Below, piece after piece: positions 48,694 to 57,156 of a DNA stretch of 64,000 nucleotides (within the stretch, counting starts at the first letter, position 1; each line of letters opens with the position of its first letter). The DNA comes from an uncultured Bacilli bacterium (lineage in GTDB: Bacteria; Bacillota_I; Bacilli_A; RF39; UBA660), in the NCBI GenBank assembly GCA_947623925.1, contig CANQID010000003.1, positions 20,788 to 84,787 of the forward strand, written 5' to 3'. A program made the position numbers and the translations under genes. A model generated the notes under the pieces. The model was not told the DNA's origin. It did not search any database and worked only from the letters and a program-made list of their open reading frames with translations.

Positions 48694-49384
48694 ATTTATA
48701 GAAGAAGTAAGAAAATTACAAATTAGTATAAATGATGATATATTAAATAAATTAGAAAAATACTATAATTTATTAATAAAATACAATGAAGTAATGAATT
48801 TAACTGCAATAACAGAAAAAAAGCAAGTTTATTTAAAACATTTTTATGATTCATTATGTATAATTAAAGTAATAGATTTAAATAACGAAGAATCATTGTG
48901 TGATATAGGAACGGGAGCTGGATTCCCCGGTATAGTTTTAAAAATATTTTATCCACATTTAAAAGTAACTTTACTGGATTCTTTAAATAAAAGAATAGAT
49001 TTTTTAAAAATTATAATTAAGGAACTTAATCTAACTAACATAGAAGCAATACATATTAGAGCAGAAGAATATGCTTTAAACAATAGGGAAAAATTTGATG
49101 TTGTAACTTCAAGAGCAGTAGCAAATCTAAATACACTACTTGAATTATCTATCCCTATGGTTAAAATAAATAAATATTTTATTCCATTGAAAGCTAATAT
49201 TGATATTGAATTAGAGCAAAGTAAGAATGCTTTAGAAAAACTAAACTCAAAAATTATATACACTTGCAAATTTCTACTTCCAATAGAAAATAGCAGTAGG
49301 ACAATTCTAAAAATTGAAAAATATTCAGAAACTAACAAATTATTTCCCAGGAAATATTCTGAAATTAAGAGAAAGCCTTTATAA
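48680..49384 (+). CDS. rsmG: 16S rRNA (guanine527-N7) methyltransferase RsmG
   Basis: 234 aa. Motif [17 protein letters not shown] and VTSRAVANL identify RsmG/GidB, which methylates G527 near the decoding site; loss gives low-level streptomycin resistance. Follows mnmG, precedes noc, as in Bacillus. The end of the gene carries a near-perfect Noc site. Confidence 0.96.
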   Translation: MEINEFIEEVRKLQISINDDILNKLEKYYNLLIKYNEVMNLTAITEKKQVYLKHFYDSLCIIKVIDLNNEESLCDIGTGAGFPGIVLKIFYPHLKVTLLDSLNKRIDFLKIIIKELNLTNIEAIHIRAEEYALNNREKFDVVTSRAVANLNTLLELSIPMVKINKYFIPLKANIDIELEQSKNALEKLNSKIIYTCKFLLPIENSSRTILKIEKYSETNKLFPRKYSEIKRKPL

Positions 49385-49446
49385 TATAAGGCTTTTTAAA
49401 TTATTTGAATTTATTTCCCAAAATCTCTTGTTTTATTTCCCAAAAT
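49342..49446. promoter_or_regulatory. Noc-site-like cluster upstream of noc
   Basis: ATTTCCCAGGAAAT (49342-49355) differs from the Noc consensus by one base. Two copies of TTATTTCCCAAAAT (49411-49424 and 49433-49446), each carrying one full half-site ATTTCCC, lie 22 bp apart, about two helical turns, just upstream of noc. This layout suggests Noc-dependent autoregulation or a nucleation site. Confidence 0.6.
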
Positions 49447-49489
49447 ATAGTAAAATATACCATGAAAGAATAAGAAGGGAGTTTTTTGT

Positions 49490-51076
49490 GTGGAAGTAAA
49501 TAGGAAAGTAGTAGAACTAGCTTTGGATGACATTTTGCCTAATCGATTTCAACCAAGAATAAAATTTAATGAAGACTCTTTAAACGAACTTGCTGAATCA
49601 ATAAAAGAGCATGGTGTTATACAACCGATAGTAGTAAGAGCTGTAGGAGATAAATATGAAATAATTGCGGGAGAAAGAAGATATAAAGCTTCAGTATTGG
49701 CAAATAAAACTACAATACCTGCCATAGTTACAGATTTGAATGATAAAGATAGTGCAGAAGTAGCTTTAATTGAAAATGTGCAAAGACAAAACTTAACACC
49801 TATAGAAGAAGCAATATCTTATAAAAAAATACTTGATATGGGATATTTAAATCAAACGGCATTAGCTGAAAAACTTGGAAAAAACCAATCTACGATTGCA
49901 AATAAATTAAGACTTTTAGAGTTAGATGATGAAGTACAAGAAGCCTTATTGAATTCAAAAATATCAGAAAGACATGCAAGGTCTTTATTAAGAATTCAAG
50001 ATAAAAAAACTCAAGTTGATATGTTAAATAAAATAATTAATGAAAGAATGACTGTTAGAAAAACAGATGAGGAGATTGATAAAGTGTTAAATGGTATGAA
50101 TAATGATATAAATATTAATAATAATTTACAAGGAAATGTTGCTAACAATGTTTCACCACAAGGGGTTATGCCCGGAGTACAACAACCAGTAGTAGAGCAA
50201 AGTGTTCAGGAACCTATGAGTTTTGAAAGTTTATTTTCAAATAATCCTGTAAATCCAACATCACAGGTAAATGATGTTCCAATTCAACAACCTGTGATTA
50301 ATGAAAATCCTTTTGAAGTATCACAACAACCAGTTGAATCTATTGATTTAGGACAACAGATGAACCCAGGATTTGTAAATGTTGATAAAATTGTTGAACA
50401 AGCTCAACCACTTAATCCAAATCCGCAACCAGTTGATATGAGTAATTTTGTATCACAATATAATCCAGCACCAATGAATGTAGAGCAAGCACCATCTATT
50501 GAAAATAACAATTTACAAGGTCAAGTTGAAATGACACCAGAACAAGAATTGCAACCTAAAAAGTTTTTTAACATTTTAGGTGAGACTGAACAAGAACAAG
50601 CACCAACTACACCTTCACAACCAGATACAACTGCCTTTAATTTTGATAATTTATTTCAAGATGTGCCTCAACAATCTGTAAATGTTCAACAACCAGTAAC
50701 TCCACAACCAGTTATAGAACAAGCACAAAACATAGTTCAAGAACAAGTGCAACCTACTCCAATGGTTGATCCTTTTCAACAAAATACAACAGTAGCACAA
50801 ACTCCGGTTAATATGCAACCAGCAGTTGAACCAGTCCAAGAAGTAGTACAAGTACAACCTAGCACAATTCCAAATGCTGTTGATCAGATTAGTGTTCCAA
50901 ATCCTATGCCAGAGGAACTTTCATCAACTCAAGTATCTCAAAGTTTTAATTTCGATTCAGCTATTCAAGCAATTAATGAATGTGCTGCAAAATTACAACA
51001 ATTAGGATATAAACAAGAGCATGATAATTTTGATTTAGGTGATATGTACCAAGTAATATTTAGAATTGAAAAATAA
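49490..51076 (+). CDS. noc: Noc-like nucleoid occlusion protein with long disordered C-terminal extension
   Basis: 528 aa, about twice the usual ~280. Residues ~1-200 are a ParB/Noc core: DILPNRFQPRIKFNEDS, CTPase GERRYKAS, helix-turn-helix LAEKLGKNQSTIANKLRLL and RHARSLLRI. Residues ~205-480 are Pro/Gln/Asn/Val-rich (VQQP, VNxQQP repeats) and lack structure. The last ~45 (FDSAIQAINECAAKLQQLGYKQEHDNFDLGDMYQVIFRIEK in part) form a folded-looking end. GTG start after AAGGGAG. Bacillus Noc has an N-terminal membrane helix; only a short N-terminus (MEVNRKVVEL) is seen here. It follows rsmG, the noc position in Bacillus. Confidence 0.88.
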   Translation: MEVNRKVVELALDDILPNRFQPRIKFNEDSLNELAESIKEHGVIQPIVVRAVGDKYEIIAGERRYKASVLANKTTIPAIVTDLNDKDSAEVALIENVQRQNLTPIEEAISYKKILDMGYLNQTALAEKLGKNQSTIANKLRLLELDDEVQEALLNSKISERHARSLLRIQDKKTQVDMLNKIINERMTVRKTDEEIDKVLNGMNNDININNNLQGNVANNVSPQGVMPGVQQPVVEQSVQEPMSFESLFSNNPVNPTSQVNDVPIQQPVINENPFEVSQQPVESIDLGQQMNPGFVNVDKIVEQAQPLNPNPQPVDMSNFVSQYNPAPMNVEQAPSIENNNLQGQVEMTPEQELQPKKFFNILGETEQEQAPTTPSQPDTTAFNFDNLFQDVPQQSVNVQQPVTPQPVIEQAQNIVQEQVQPTPMVDPFQQNTTVAQTPVNMQPAVEPVQEVVQVQPSTIPNAVDQISVPNPMPEELSSTQVSQSFNFDSAIQAINECAAKLQQLGYKQEHDNFDLGDMYQVIFRIEK

Positions 51077-51080
51077 ATTT

Positions 51081-51106
51081 AGAAATAACATTTGTTATTT
51101 CTTTTT
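51081..51106 (+). terminator. noc terminator
   Basis: AGAAATAAC/GTTATTTCT hairpin with a 4-base loop and TTTT tail right after the stop. Confidence 0.88.
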
Positions 51107-51114
51107 AATATAAC

Positions 51115-51143
51115 TTGAAAAAGTTCAAAAAAACTGTTAAAAT
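51115..51143 (+). promoter_or_regulatory. Promoter of the structured leader and DUF2798-type gene
   Basis: TTGAAA and TAAAAT with 17-base spacing and a TG extended -10. Confidence 0.7.
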
Positions 51144-51172
51144 TAGAAAGTATTTACAATTAAAAAGAAACG

Positions 51173-51239
51173 ACACATGTAGAGTTTTAAACTCGTAAAT
51201 CTGATTACGGAACTATAATTGGATTATATGTGTTTTTTT
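51173..51239 (+). promoter_or_regulatory. Structured leader RNA with intrinsic terminator (riboswitch-like, class unknown)
   Basis: ACACATGTA pairs with TATATGTGT (51225-51233) followed by seven T. Inside are hairpins GAGTT/AACTC (51182-51194) and GTAA/TTAC (51195-51208). A third helix TATAAT-TGG-ATTATA (51214-51228) shares bases with the inner part of the closing stem, so a switch between terminator and antiterminator-like forms is possible. It lies between a good promoter and the DUF2798-type gene's ribosome site. I compared it mentally with common classes (purine, preQ1, SAM, fluoride, T-box) and found no match. Confidence 0.6.
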
Positions 51240-51266
51240 GTTGTAAAAATAGAAAGGAGTATTATA

Positions 51267-51773
51267 ATGCCACAAACAAAAAATCAAAAATTACTTTATG
51301 CGTTTTTAACCGTAATAATAACAGTTCCATGTTTTGTATTTTATTGTCTTAGCATAGAAAATGGTGGTATTTTAAATGTAGATTTTAAGTTTGCTTTAAT
51401 ATTAATACCAATAGAATTTGTTTTAGCATATTTATCTGAAATATTTATTGGTAGCCCTTTATCACTTAAATTAGCTTTAAAATCAGTGCCACCAAAGGAA
51501 TATAAACCTGTTATTTTTGAAACAGCAATTATTTGTTCTACGGTTTTTATAATGTGCACATGGATGAGTTTTTTAGCAACTATACTTTATAAAGGAATAT
51601 TTCCAGCCTTTGTTTTTCATGAACAAATAACATTAAGTAATTTTTTAATCAATTTTATTCCTAATTATTTACAAACTGTTGTTTTTAATTTTCCGTTTGC
51701 ACTTTTAAGTCAATTGTTTTTTATTCAACCTTTTGTAAGAAGAATATTTAAAAAAATATGTAAAAGTTATTAA
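51267..51773 (+). CDS. DUF2798-type small membrane protein
   Basis: 168 aa from the ATG at 51267 (GAAAGGAG upstream). Four hydrophobic segments arranged as two similar pairs, each starting with a polar helix and a VPxxFxxx or NFxxN-type turn (TVPCFVFYCLSI and NFLINFIPNYLQTVVFNFPFA), as in DUF2798 proteins that have two such units. Role unknown; regulation by the leader RNA implies response to a small ligand or condition. Flanked by its own promoter and terminator, so it is a single-gene unit. Confidence 0.7.
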   Translation: MPQTKNQKLLYAFLTVIITVPCFVFYCLSIENGGILNVDFKFALILIPIEFVLAYLSEIFIGSPLSLKLALKSVPPKEYKPVIFETAIICSTVFIMCTWMSFLATILYKGIFPAFVFHEQITLSNFLINFIPNYLQTVVFNFPFALLSQLFFIQPFVRRIFKKICKSY

Positions 51774-51798
51774 TAAAATATATTATTAATGACTTTTT
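51764..51798 (+). terminator. Terminator after the DUF2798-type gene
   Basis: Hairpin AAGTTATTAATAA / TTATTAATGACTT with one mismatch, followed by TTTT; overlaps the stop. Confidence 0.75.
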
Positions 51799-51826
51799 TA
51801 TATGTAAAGTTATTTACATGTTATCA

Positions 51827-51855
51827 TTGACAAAGTATATAAAAATTGTTATATT
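51827..51855 (+). promoter_or_regulatory. Promoter of the VWA surface protein gene
   Basis: Perfect TTGACA, 17-base spacer, TATATT with extended -10 TGT. Confidence 0.85.
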
Positions 51856-51901
51856 TTAAAAGATAGAATAGGTGTAAAGTTTTGTGTTAGGAGTTGAAAG
51901 T

Positions 51902-53938
51902 ATGATTAAATCATTTAAAAAAGTTTTGTTTTTAATGTTATTTGCTTGTACGGTTAATACCGTTTCAGCAAAAACTTTTGATGTAGAGTTAATTACAAAT
52001 GAGAATCAAATTAATAATGGTTCTGGGGATTCTTATATATTTACAATAACTTCGGGTGATAATACATATGCTTGGATAAATGGTGTTAGTTCATCATCCA
52101 CATCATATCAAATGAAAGATAACTCTGCTATTATTACAATAAATAATGATAAAACAATAACAATAGATGATAAATATTCAAAATCTGCTTTATGGTCATT
52201 TTCAATAAGCAAAAATTCTATTGAAAGTAATAAAAATGCTTATGTACTTGTATCTAGATACTATGTAAGTAAAGATAATATAGATAAAATTCAGTTAAAC
52301 TTTGATTTTGCTAAAAAAGATAAAGAAACACATCCAACAGGTTTTACTTATACAGATAATGCTTACCCTATACATTTAGAATATAAAGATAATAATGTTG
52401 TTACAAAAGTGAGTCAATTTGTAAATGATGTACAATATTGGGTTCAATTTAGTTCAACTGATAAAAATTTTTATGTAAGTGAAAAAGAAAATTCTTCTAA
52501 ATCTTTCAAAATATACAAAGTAATTGAAAATACAAACAAAATACAAAAATATAAAACAGATGAAATAGAAGATATAAATTTTTCAAAAACTCAAACAAAA
52601 CATGAATCATTTACAAAAACAGGTGTATATAAAGTAGATTTATTATTAAATTCAAAAACAATTATGAAAGATTCAGATATTTTATTTGTTTTAGACTATT
52701 CTAATAGTATGGATTTTGAAACGAAAAAGAAACAATTAGATGAGGCAACAACAAAAATTTCAGAAGTTTTACTTAATTTAAATTCTAATAATCGTATAGG
52801 AATAGTTAAATTTGCTAAAGATATTATTTATGAAGAAGATTCATTAAAATTAGGGTTATCAAATGATATAAATAAAATAAAAGAGTTGATATCTAAGGAT
52901 TTGGATTCGGTACCTGGAGGAACTAATTATACCTATGCATTCGAAATGGCTAAACAAATGTTAAATGAAAATTATAAGAAAAACAGGGATCAAATAATAA
53001 TATTTGTCTCAGATGGAGCACCAACAATTTATAATCAAGCTAAATTTTCTGCTTTTTCAAAAACAGATGATGGTAAACAAGGAGAGTATGCTAATAATTG
53101 GTATGAATATTTATCAAAATATGATTTAAAACAAGTAACAGATTTGAAAAAACAAGGTGTTGAAATTATATCAATAGGCGTTGGAACTAATCAGGATATG
53201 GCAATGCAAACAGATGGGTCATATGTAGTAAAACCACAATGGGTACAGTCTATTTTAAAAAGAATTTCAAGTAGTGTTGAAGAAGCATATTTTGTTGATG
53301 ATTCAACAAAGATAGAAGACATATTTGAAGACACTTCATTTTTAAAATTATTTGTTAAGAATGTATATGTAAACGATTCTATAAAAGAAGATTATTATTT
53401 AGTAATCGATGATTTTGAAACATATAAACCATATATTGAAATAAAATTATCTAGTGGAAAAGTAATAGAGAAAATTACTTTTGATGAAAATGGTGCAAAA
53501 GCTTATAGTACATTAAGCGGAAATAAAAATATAATAACTAACGAAAATGGATCAAAAGTTATAGATGCAAAATATTTTACATATAATTTTGATACTAAAA
53601 AGATTACTTGGAAAATTGATAGACTTACAGAAGGAGATATAATATTAACATATTTTATTAAACCAATTAGTGATAATAATGAGTATGTTGAAGATGAGAG
53701 TGCAACAAATGGTACTGTAGAATTAACTTATGAAGATTATAATGGAAACAAAAAAGAAACATCATTCACAAAAAAAGTTGAAAATATTGAACAATTGCCA
53801 AATGAAGAAAATGATTACGAAGAAGAAATTATTAATCCACCAACAGGGATTTCTATTCCATATGTTTGTATTTTAATTTTATTAATTACGAGTGTCGGTT
53901 TAATGTTATATACAAAAAAACATAAATATTTTAGATAA
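51902..53938 (+). CDS. Sortase-anchored surface protein with von Willebrand A domain
   Basis: 678 aa from the ATG at 51902 (TTAGGAG upstream). Signal peptide at ~1-23 ending TVSA. A beta-rich N-terminal region (~24-210) is followed by a VWA domain (~220-430) with an intact MIDAS start DYSNS (DxSxS), the PGGTN loop and VSDGAP. The C-terminal region (~430-630) is beta-rich. A sorting signal NPPTG (645-649), hydrophobic helix and KKHKYFR tail end the protein. Such proteins act as pilus-tip or matrix-binding adhesins. The signal peptide end VNTVSA is the same as in the pilin at 4.5-6.7 kb. Confidence 0.88.
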   Translation: MIKSFKKVLFLMLFACTVNTVSAKTFDVELITNENQINNGSGDSYIFTITSGDNTYAWINGVSSSSTSYQMKDNSAIITINNDKTITIDDKYSKSALWSFSISKNSIESNKNAYVLVSRYYVSKDNIDKIQLNFDFAKKDKETHPTGFTYTDNAYPIHLEYKDNNVVTKVSQFVNDVQYWVQFSSTDKNFYVSEKENSSKSFKIYKVIENTNKIQKYKTDEIEDINFSKTQTKHESFTKTGVYKVDLLLNSKTIMKDSDILFVLDYSNSMDFETKKKQLDEATTKISEVLLNLNSNNRIGIVKFAKDIIYEEDSLKLGLSNDINKIKELISKDLDSVPGGTNYTYAFEMAKQMLNENYKKNRDQIIIFVSDGAPTIYNQAKFSAFSKTDDGKQGEYANNWYEYLSKYDLKQVTDLKKQGVEIISIGVGTNQDMAMQTDGSYVVKPQWVQSILKRISSSVEEAYFVDDSTKIEDIFEDTSFLKLFVKNVYVNDSIKEDYYLVIDDFETYKPYIEIKLSSGKVIEKITFDENGAKAYSTLSGNKNIITNENGSKVIDAKYFTYNFDTKKITWKIDRLTEGDIILTYFIKPISDNNEYVEDESATNGTVELTYEDYNGNKKETSFTKKVENIEQLPNEENDYEEEIINPPTGISIPYVCILILLITSVGLMLYTKKHKYFR

Positions 53939-53966
53939 GACTTCTTAAAAGGGAAGTCTTTTTTTT
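53937..53966 (+). terminator. Terminator after the VWA gene
   Basis: AAGACTTC/GAAGTCTT hairpin with eight T. Confidence 0.9.
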
Positions 53967-54008
53967 AAAATAAAGCTTTAATTTTTTCTAAATTTGTCAT
54001 ATTTTGGA

Positions 54009-54037
54009 TTTACGAAAATAGTATTTAGTGGTATATT
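54009..54037 (+). promoter_or_regulatory. Promoter of the DUF975 gene
   Basis: TTTACG and TATATT with 17-base spacing and extended -10 TGG. Confidence 0.7.
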
Positions 54038-54062
54038 AATACTAGAAAGGAGTATTTGTATT

Positions 54063-54737
54063 GTGAATAGAGTTGAGTTAAAAGAAAATGCTAAACAATC
54101 ATTAAAAGGCAAATGGGGACAAGCAATATTGGTTTTAATAATATTTGGTGCTATTACGTTAGCAGTAACATCAATTAGTCTTATAGGGAATGCTTCTATT
54201 TTAACTAATCCTGAGGCTTTATCTTCTCTATTTGATAAATCTGGAAATATTAATTTTGGTTTGTCTCAAGCTATTTCTGTACTACTTAATGTTTTTGTAA
54301 CATCATTCTTAACTTTAGGTTCTGTAAGTTTTTTCTTAAAAGTATCTCGTAATGAAGAAGTTACATTTAAAGAATTATTTAGCAAAACTAAATTATGGTT
54401 ACTTTACATCGGTGTATCTATTATGACTTCAATATTTATAGGTTTATGGTCATTATTATTAATAATTCCTGGTATTATTGCTACTTATAAATATTCTATG
54501 GTTAATTACATAATGATAGATAATCCAGAACTTGGTGTATTTGGTGCTATAAGACGTAGTAAAGAAATAATGTATGGGCATAAATTTGATTATTTTGTTT
54601 TACAACTTAGTTTTATAGGTTGGCAATTATTATCTGCTTTAACTTTAGGTATCTTAATGTTATATGTTTCACCATACATGAGCGTTACATGTGCAAACTT
54701 TTATAACAGTATAAAAGATAAAAATACAAATAATTAG
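54063..54737 (+). CDS. DUF975 family membrane protein
   Basis: 224 aa. Starts at GTG 54063 (RVELKENAKQSLKGKWGQAIL, the standard family N-terminus) with AAAGGAG ten bases upstream. About five to six membrane segments, and the conserved LWSLLLIIPGIIATYKYSMV and RRSKEIMYGHKFDYFVLQLSFIGW motifs. Common in Firmicutes, role unknown, possibly in membrane homeostasis. The track's longer ORF runs into the promoter. Confidence 0.9.
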   Translation: MNRVELKENAKQSLKGKWGQAILVLIIFGAITLAVTSISLIGNASILTNPEALSSLFDKSGNINFGLSQAISVLLNVFVTSFLTLGSVSFFLKVSRNEEVTFKELFSKTKLWLLYIGVSIMTSIFIGLWSLLLIIPGIIATYKYSMVNYIMIDNPELGVFGAIRRSKEIMYGHKFDYFVLQLSFIGWQLLSALTLGILMLYVSPYMSVTCANFYNSIKDKNTNN

Positions 54738-54738
54738 G

Positions 54739-54761
54739 AACACTTCAACTGAAGTGTTTTT
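54739..54761 (+). terminator. Terminator after the DUF975 gene
   Basis: AACACTTC/GAAGTGTT hairpin with T-rich tail. Confidence 0.88.
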
Positions 54762-54869
54762 ATTGTATAAGTATTTAAATATTGCAAATACTTATATAAA
54801 TTATTAAATTAAGATAAAATTATTTTAATTTTTTATTCAAATTAAATGATATATAATATTATTATAAAA

Positions 54870-55059
54870 AAAGATATAATAGATAGAAATAACATAAAAG
54901 CTGCTTCATTGCTTGGAAAGATAATAAAGTATTTGTCTTAATAATATCGGCATTAGTGATTCTTCAACAAAAATAAGAGATCATTTAAATAGAAATAAAA
55001 TAGTGGAAAAGTTTAACTATCAAACAATAGATAAATCTTTAAATGTAACTTCTTTATAA
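54870..55059 (+). pseudogene. Possible decayed coding fragments
   Basis: The intergenic stretch reads as two short open pieces with normal composition: KKDIIDRNNIKAASLLGKIIKY before a TAA, then, after a frame change, NIGISDSSTKIRDHLNRNKIVEK to a TAA at about 55059. The second piece faintly recalls the ISSTKIR motif of NadD-like nucleotidyltransferases, but this is weak. It is likely gene remnants or noncoding DNA; no intact gene is present. Confidence 0.3.
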
Positions 55060-55161
55060 TGACTAAATATATTTGTAAAATTTAAGTTTTTTAAATTACA
55101 TATATTAAAATTGTGTCAATTGATGTTATAATAATATTAATAATAAAGGGGATGTTTAGAT

Positions 55162-55293
55162 ATGTAAATTTTTTAAGTACTATTAGTTGTATTTAGCATA
55201 TTTATTTTGTTTATTGCAACAACTAACAAATCAATATCAACAATCAATATAATAACTAATGAAACAATTAGATCAAACAAAAAATTAAAATAA
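55162..55293 (+). pseudogene. Small exported/membrane protein gene inactivated by two TAA codons
   Basis: AAAGGGGATG and an ATG at 55162 head a frame of 44 codons to TAA 55291. Codons 2 and 5 are TAA; each is one base from AAA (Lys). Restored, the product would begin M-K-I-F-K-VLLVVFSIFILFIATTNKS, a textbook signal or membrane segment, followed by a polar tail. An extended -10 TGTTATAAT lies upstream at ~55121-55129. Both substitutions in the first five codons look like recent inactivation. Alternatively translation starts elsewhere. Confidence 0.5.
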
Positions 55294-55322
55294 ACGTAAT
55301 GTAATTTAAAAGGAGGTTATTT

Positions 55323-56834
55323 ATGAATAATTCTAATAATATGTTTGATAATAATGGAATTACACCACAGCAACCAAGTAATATTCCTAATGAAAATATA
55401 GCGACTACATCATTACAAAATGAAACATCTATTAATAAAAATGTTGCACCAACACAACAGCAAAATAATAGTTTTAATCAACCAAATAATGATTATATTT
55501 CTAATGATTTTAATGATATAAATTCCACAATTGCAAATCCAACAACTGTTAATAATAAAATAAATCCACAACAGAATCAAAGTTTTGGTAATGTAGGACA
55601 AAATTATGCATCTAATACTAATGTAAATTCAACACTTAATAATATAAACAGTATGAATTCAGCAGTTGCAAATCCAACAACTGTTAATAATCAAATAAAT
55701 CCACAACAGAATCAAAGTTTTAATAATGTAGGACAAAATTATACATCTAATACTAATTTTAATAATGATGAGTTATTAAGAGCATTTATTGGAAACAATT
55801 ATGAAAAAATTACAACTAGACCATTTAATTTTGCAGGTTTCTTTTTTACAACATTTTATATGTTTTATAGAAAGATGTTCTTATATGGTATTCTTTTATT
55901 TATAGTGAATTTGATAATATCAAGTTTTATAATAAAAAATAGCTTTATTGTATCTATTTTGTTAGGAATAGTAGTAGGATTTTTGATTAATAAAGTTTAC
56001 TTATATTATGCAAAGAAAAAAATTAATAAAATAAAATTGGAAAATCCACAAAAGAGTAATGAAGAATTAAAAAATATTTGTTCTAATAACGGTGGAACAA
56101 GCGTTGGAAAAATATTCTTGGGATTTCTTGCACAATTCGGTATTGCATTTGTTGCAATTATAATTATGATGTTTATGGGATTAAATAGTTTTTTTGGGAA
56201 TTTATTTAATTTTGATAATTGGAATATAATAATTAATGGCAATAAAATTAATAATAGTGATCAAGATACTAATAGTTCTTCTGCATCAATAACAGGAACT
56301 TTAGTAGAAAATGTAACTATTAGTGGATATTCTTGTATTGGATCAAAATGTACTATTTCAATTGAAAATTCAGATGGGACAACAACGGATTATACTATGA
56401 ATTCAACTGATGAATTATTTTTAATTCTTAAAGATTATAAGGAATATATTAAAATCAATATATATTATACTTCTAAAGGAAGCGAAAAGACTATTTCTGG
56501 TTATAAAATATATTTGAAATCAAATAACGAAGATATAAGCTCTATTAAAACAGAAAATGAATTGAGAGATAAAATAGGACTATATTCTTTAGGTAGTCAT
56601 ACTGATACATTAACTTTAAAAGAAATTGGTATGACAGGTTTTGAATTTAACGATGATGCCACATATACCTACACAACTTATAAATTTGTTGATAGTAAAA
56701 ATGTGGAATACGAAATGAAATACATAAATTCAAACGGTGATTTAAATTTAACGGAAGGTAATAAATATACTGTTACTTTTGAAGTCGTTGAGGGAACATT
56801 TGATTATGAGTTTAATATTAAGTCAGTAAAATAA
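55323..56834 (+). CDS. DUF2628-like membrane protein with Asn/Gln-rich N-terminus and internal duplication
   Basis: 503 aa. Residues ~1-155 are Asn/Gln/Thr-rich and disordered, with a 45-residue tandem duplication (ANPTTVNN(K/Q)INPQQNQSF(G/N)NVGQNY). Residues ~156-265 resemble DUF2628 (FIGNNYEKI...RPFNFAGFFFTTFYMFYRKMF, two-helix hairpin). A further membrane helix follows at ~275-300, then an extracellular domain (~315-503) with two Cys (SCIGSKC) and beta-rich sequence. AAAAGGAGG precedes the ATG. Role unknown. Confidence 0.75.
   Translation: MNNSNNMFDNNGITPQQPSNIPNENIATTSLQNETSINKNVAPTQQQNNSFNQPNNDYISNDFNDINSTIANPTTVNNKINPQQNQSFGNVGQNYASNTNVNSTLNNINSMNSAVANPTTVNNQINPQQNQSFNNVGQNYTSNTNFNNDELLRAFIGNNYEKITTRPFNFAGFFFTTFYMFYRKMFLYGILLFIVNLIISSFIIKNSFIVSILLGIVVGFLINKVYLYYAKKKINKIKLENPQKSNEELKNICSNNGGTSVGKIFLGFLAQFGIAFVAIIIMMFMGLNSFFGNLFNFDNWNIIINGNKINNSDQDTNSSSASITGTLVENVTISGYSCIGSKCTISIENSDGTTTDYTMNSTDELFLILKDYKEYIKINIYYTSKGSEKTISGYKIYLKSNNEDISSIKTENELRDKIGLYSLGSHTDTLTLKEIGMTGFEFNDDATYTYTTYKFVDSKNVEYEMKYINSNGDLNLTEGNKYTVTFEVVEGTFDYEFNIKSVK
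55531..55760 (+). repeat. 135-bp direct repeat inside the DUF2628-like gene
   Basis: The segment beginning TTGCAAATCCAACAACTG at 55531 recurs at 55666, offset 135 bp, with few differences over about 95 bp. It keeps the frame (45 codons) and is a recent tandem duplication. Confidence 0.85.
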
Positions 56835-57123
56835 AGTTAATATAAATTGGTAATTTTATGAATTAATAAGAGATAGTTATTATATGTATGTTTAACTTTG
56901 ATTTAAAAGTAATTTTATATATGTATCAACAATTATTACACAAGCTATATATTTTGATAAAAATAAGATAATTATAGATTTTAGTAAAGAACTTAATGAG
57001 TATATAAGCTGTATTAGACTATAAAAAGTAATAAAATATACTAATAATTATAGAAAAATTGATTACGAATTTTATAATTAATGAGTTAATTTTATAAATT
57101 AAAAAAAAGTAAAGAAATTAGAT
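56835..57123. other. AT-rich intergenic region with no clear gene
   Basis: Short broken frames (for example MYQQLLHKLYILIKIR then stop; IIDFSKELNEYISCIRL then stop) suggest decayed coding sequence, but nothing is assignable. Confidence 0.35.
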
Positions 57124-57156
57124 AAGGTAACTTGAGTAAGTTGCCTTGTTTTGCTT
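57124..57156 (+). terminator. Terminator upstream of uvrB
   Basis: AAGGTAACTT/AAGTTGCCTT (one G-U pair) hairpin with a TTTTG-CTTTT tail; ends whatever transcript crosses the region. Confidence 0.65.

Noticed and set aside
51173-51239. Purine, preQ1, SAM, fluoride or T-box riboswitch
   Set aside because: The conserved cores of these classes are not present; the element was left unassigned.
54964-55059. NadD-like C-terminal fragment
   Set aside because: Only the short ISDSSTKIR pattern recalls NadD; too little to name a source gene.
55162-55180. TAA read as a sense codon (alternative genetic code)
   Set aside because: TAA ends most other genes in the window at the expected place, so the two TAA codons here are nonsense changes.
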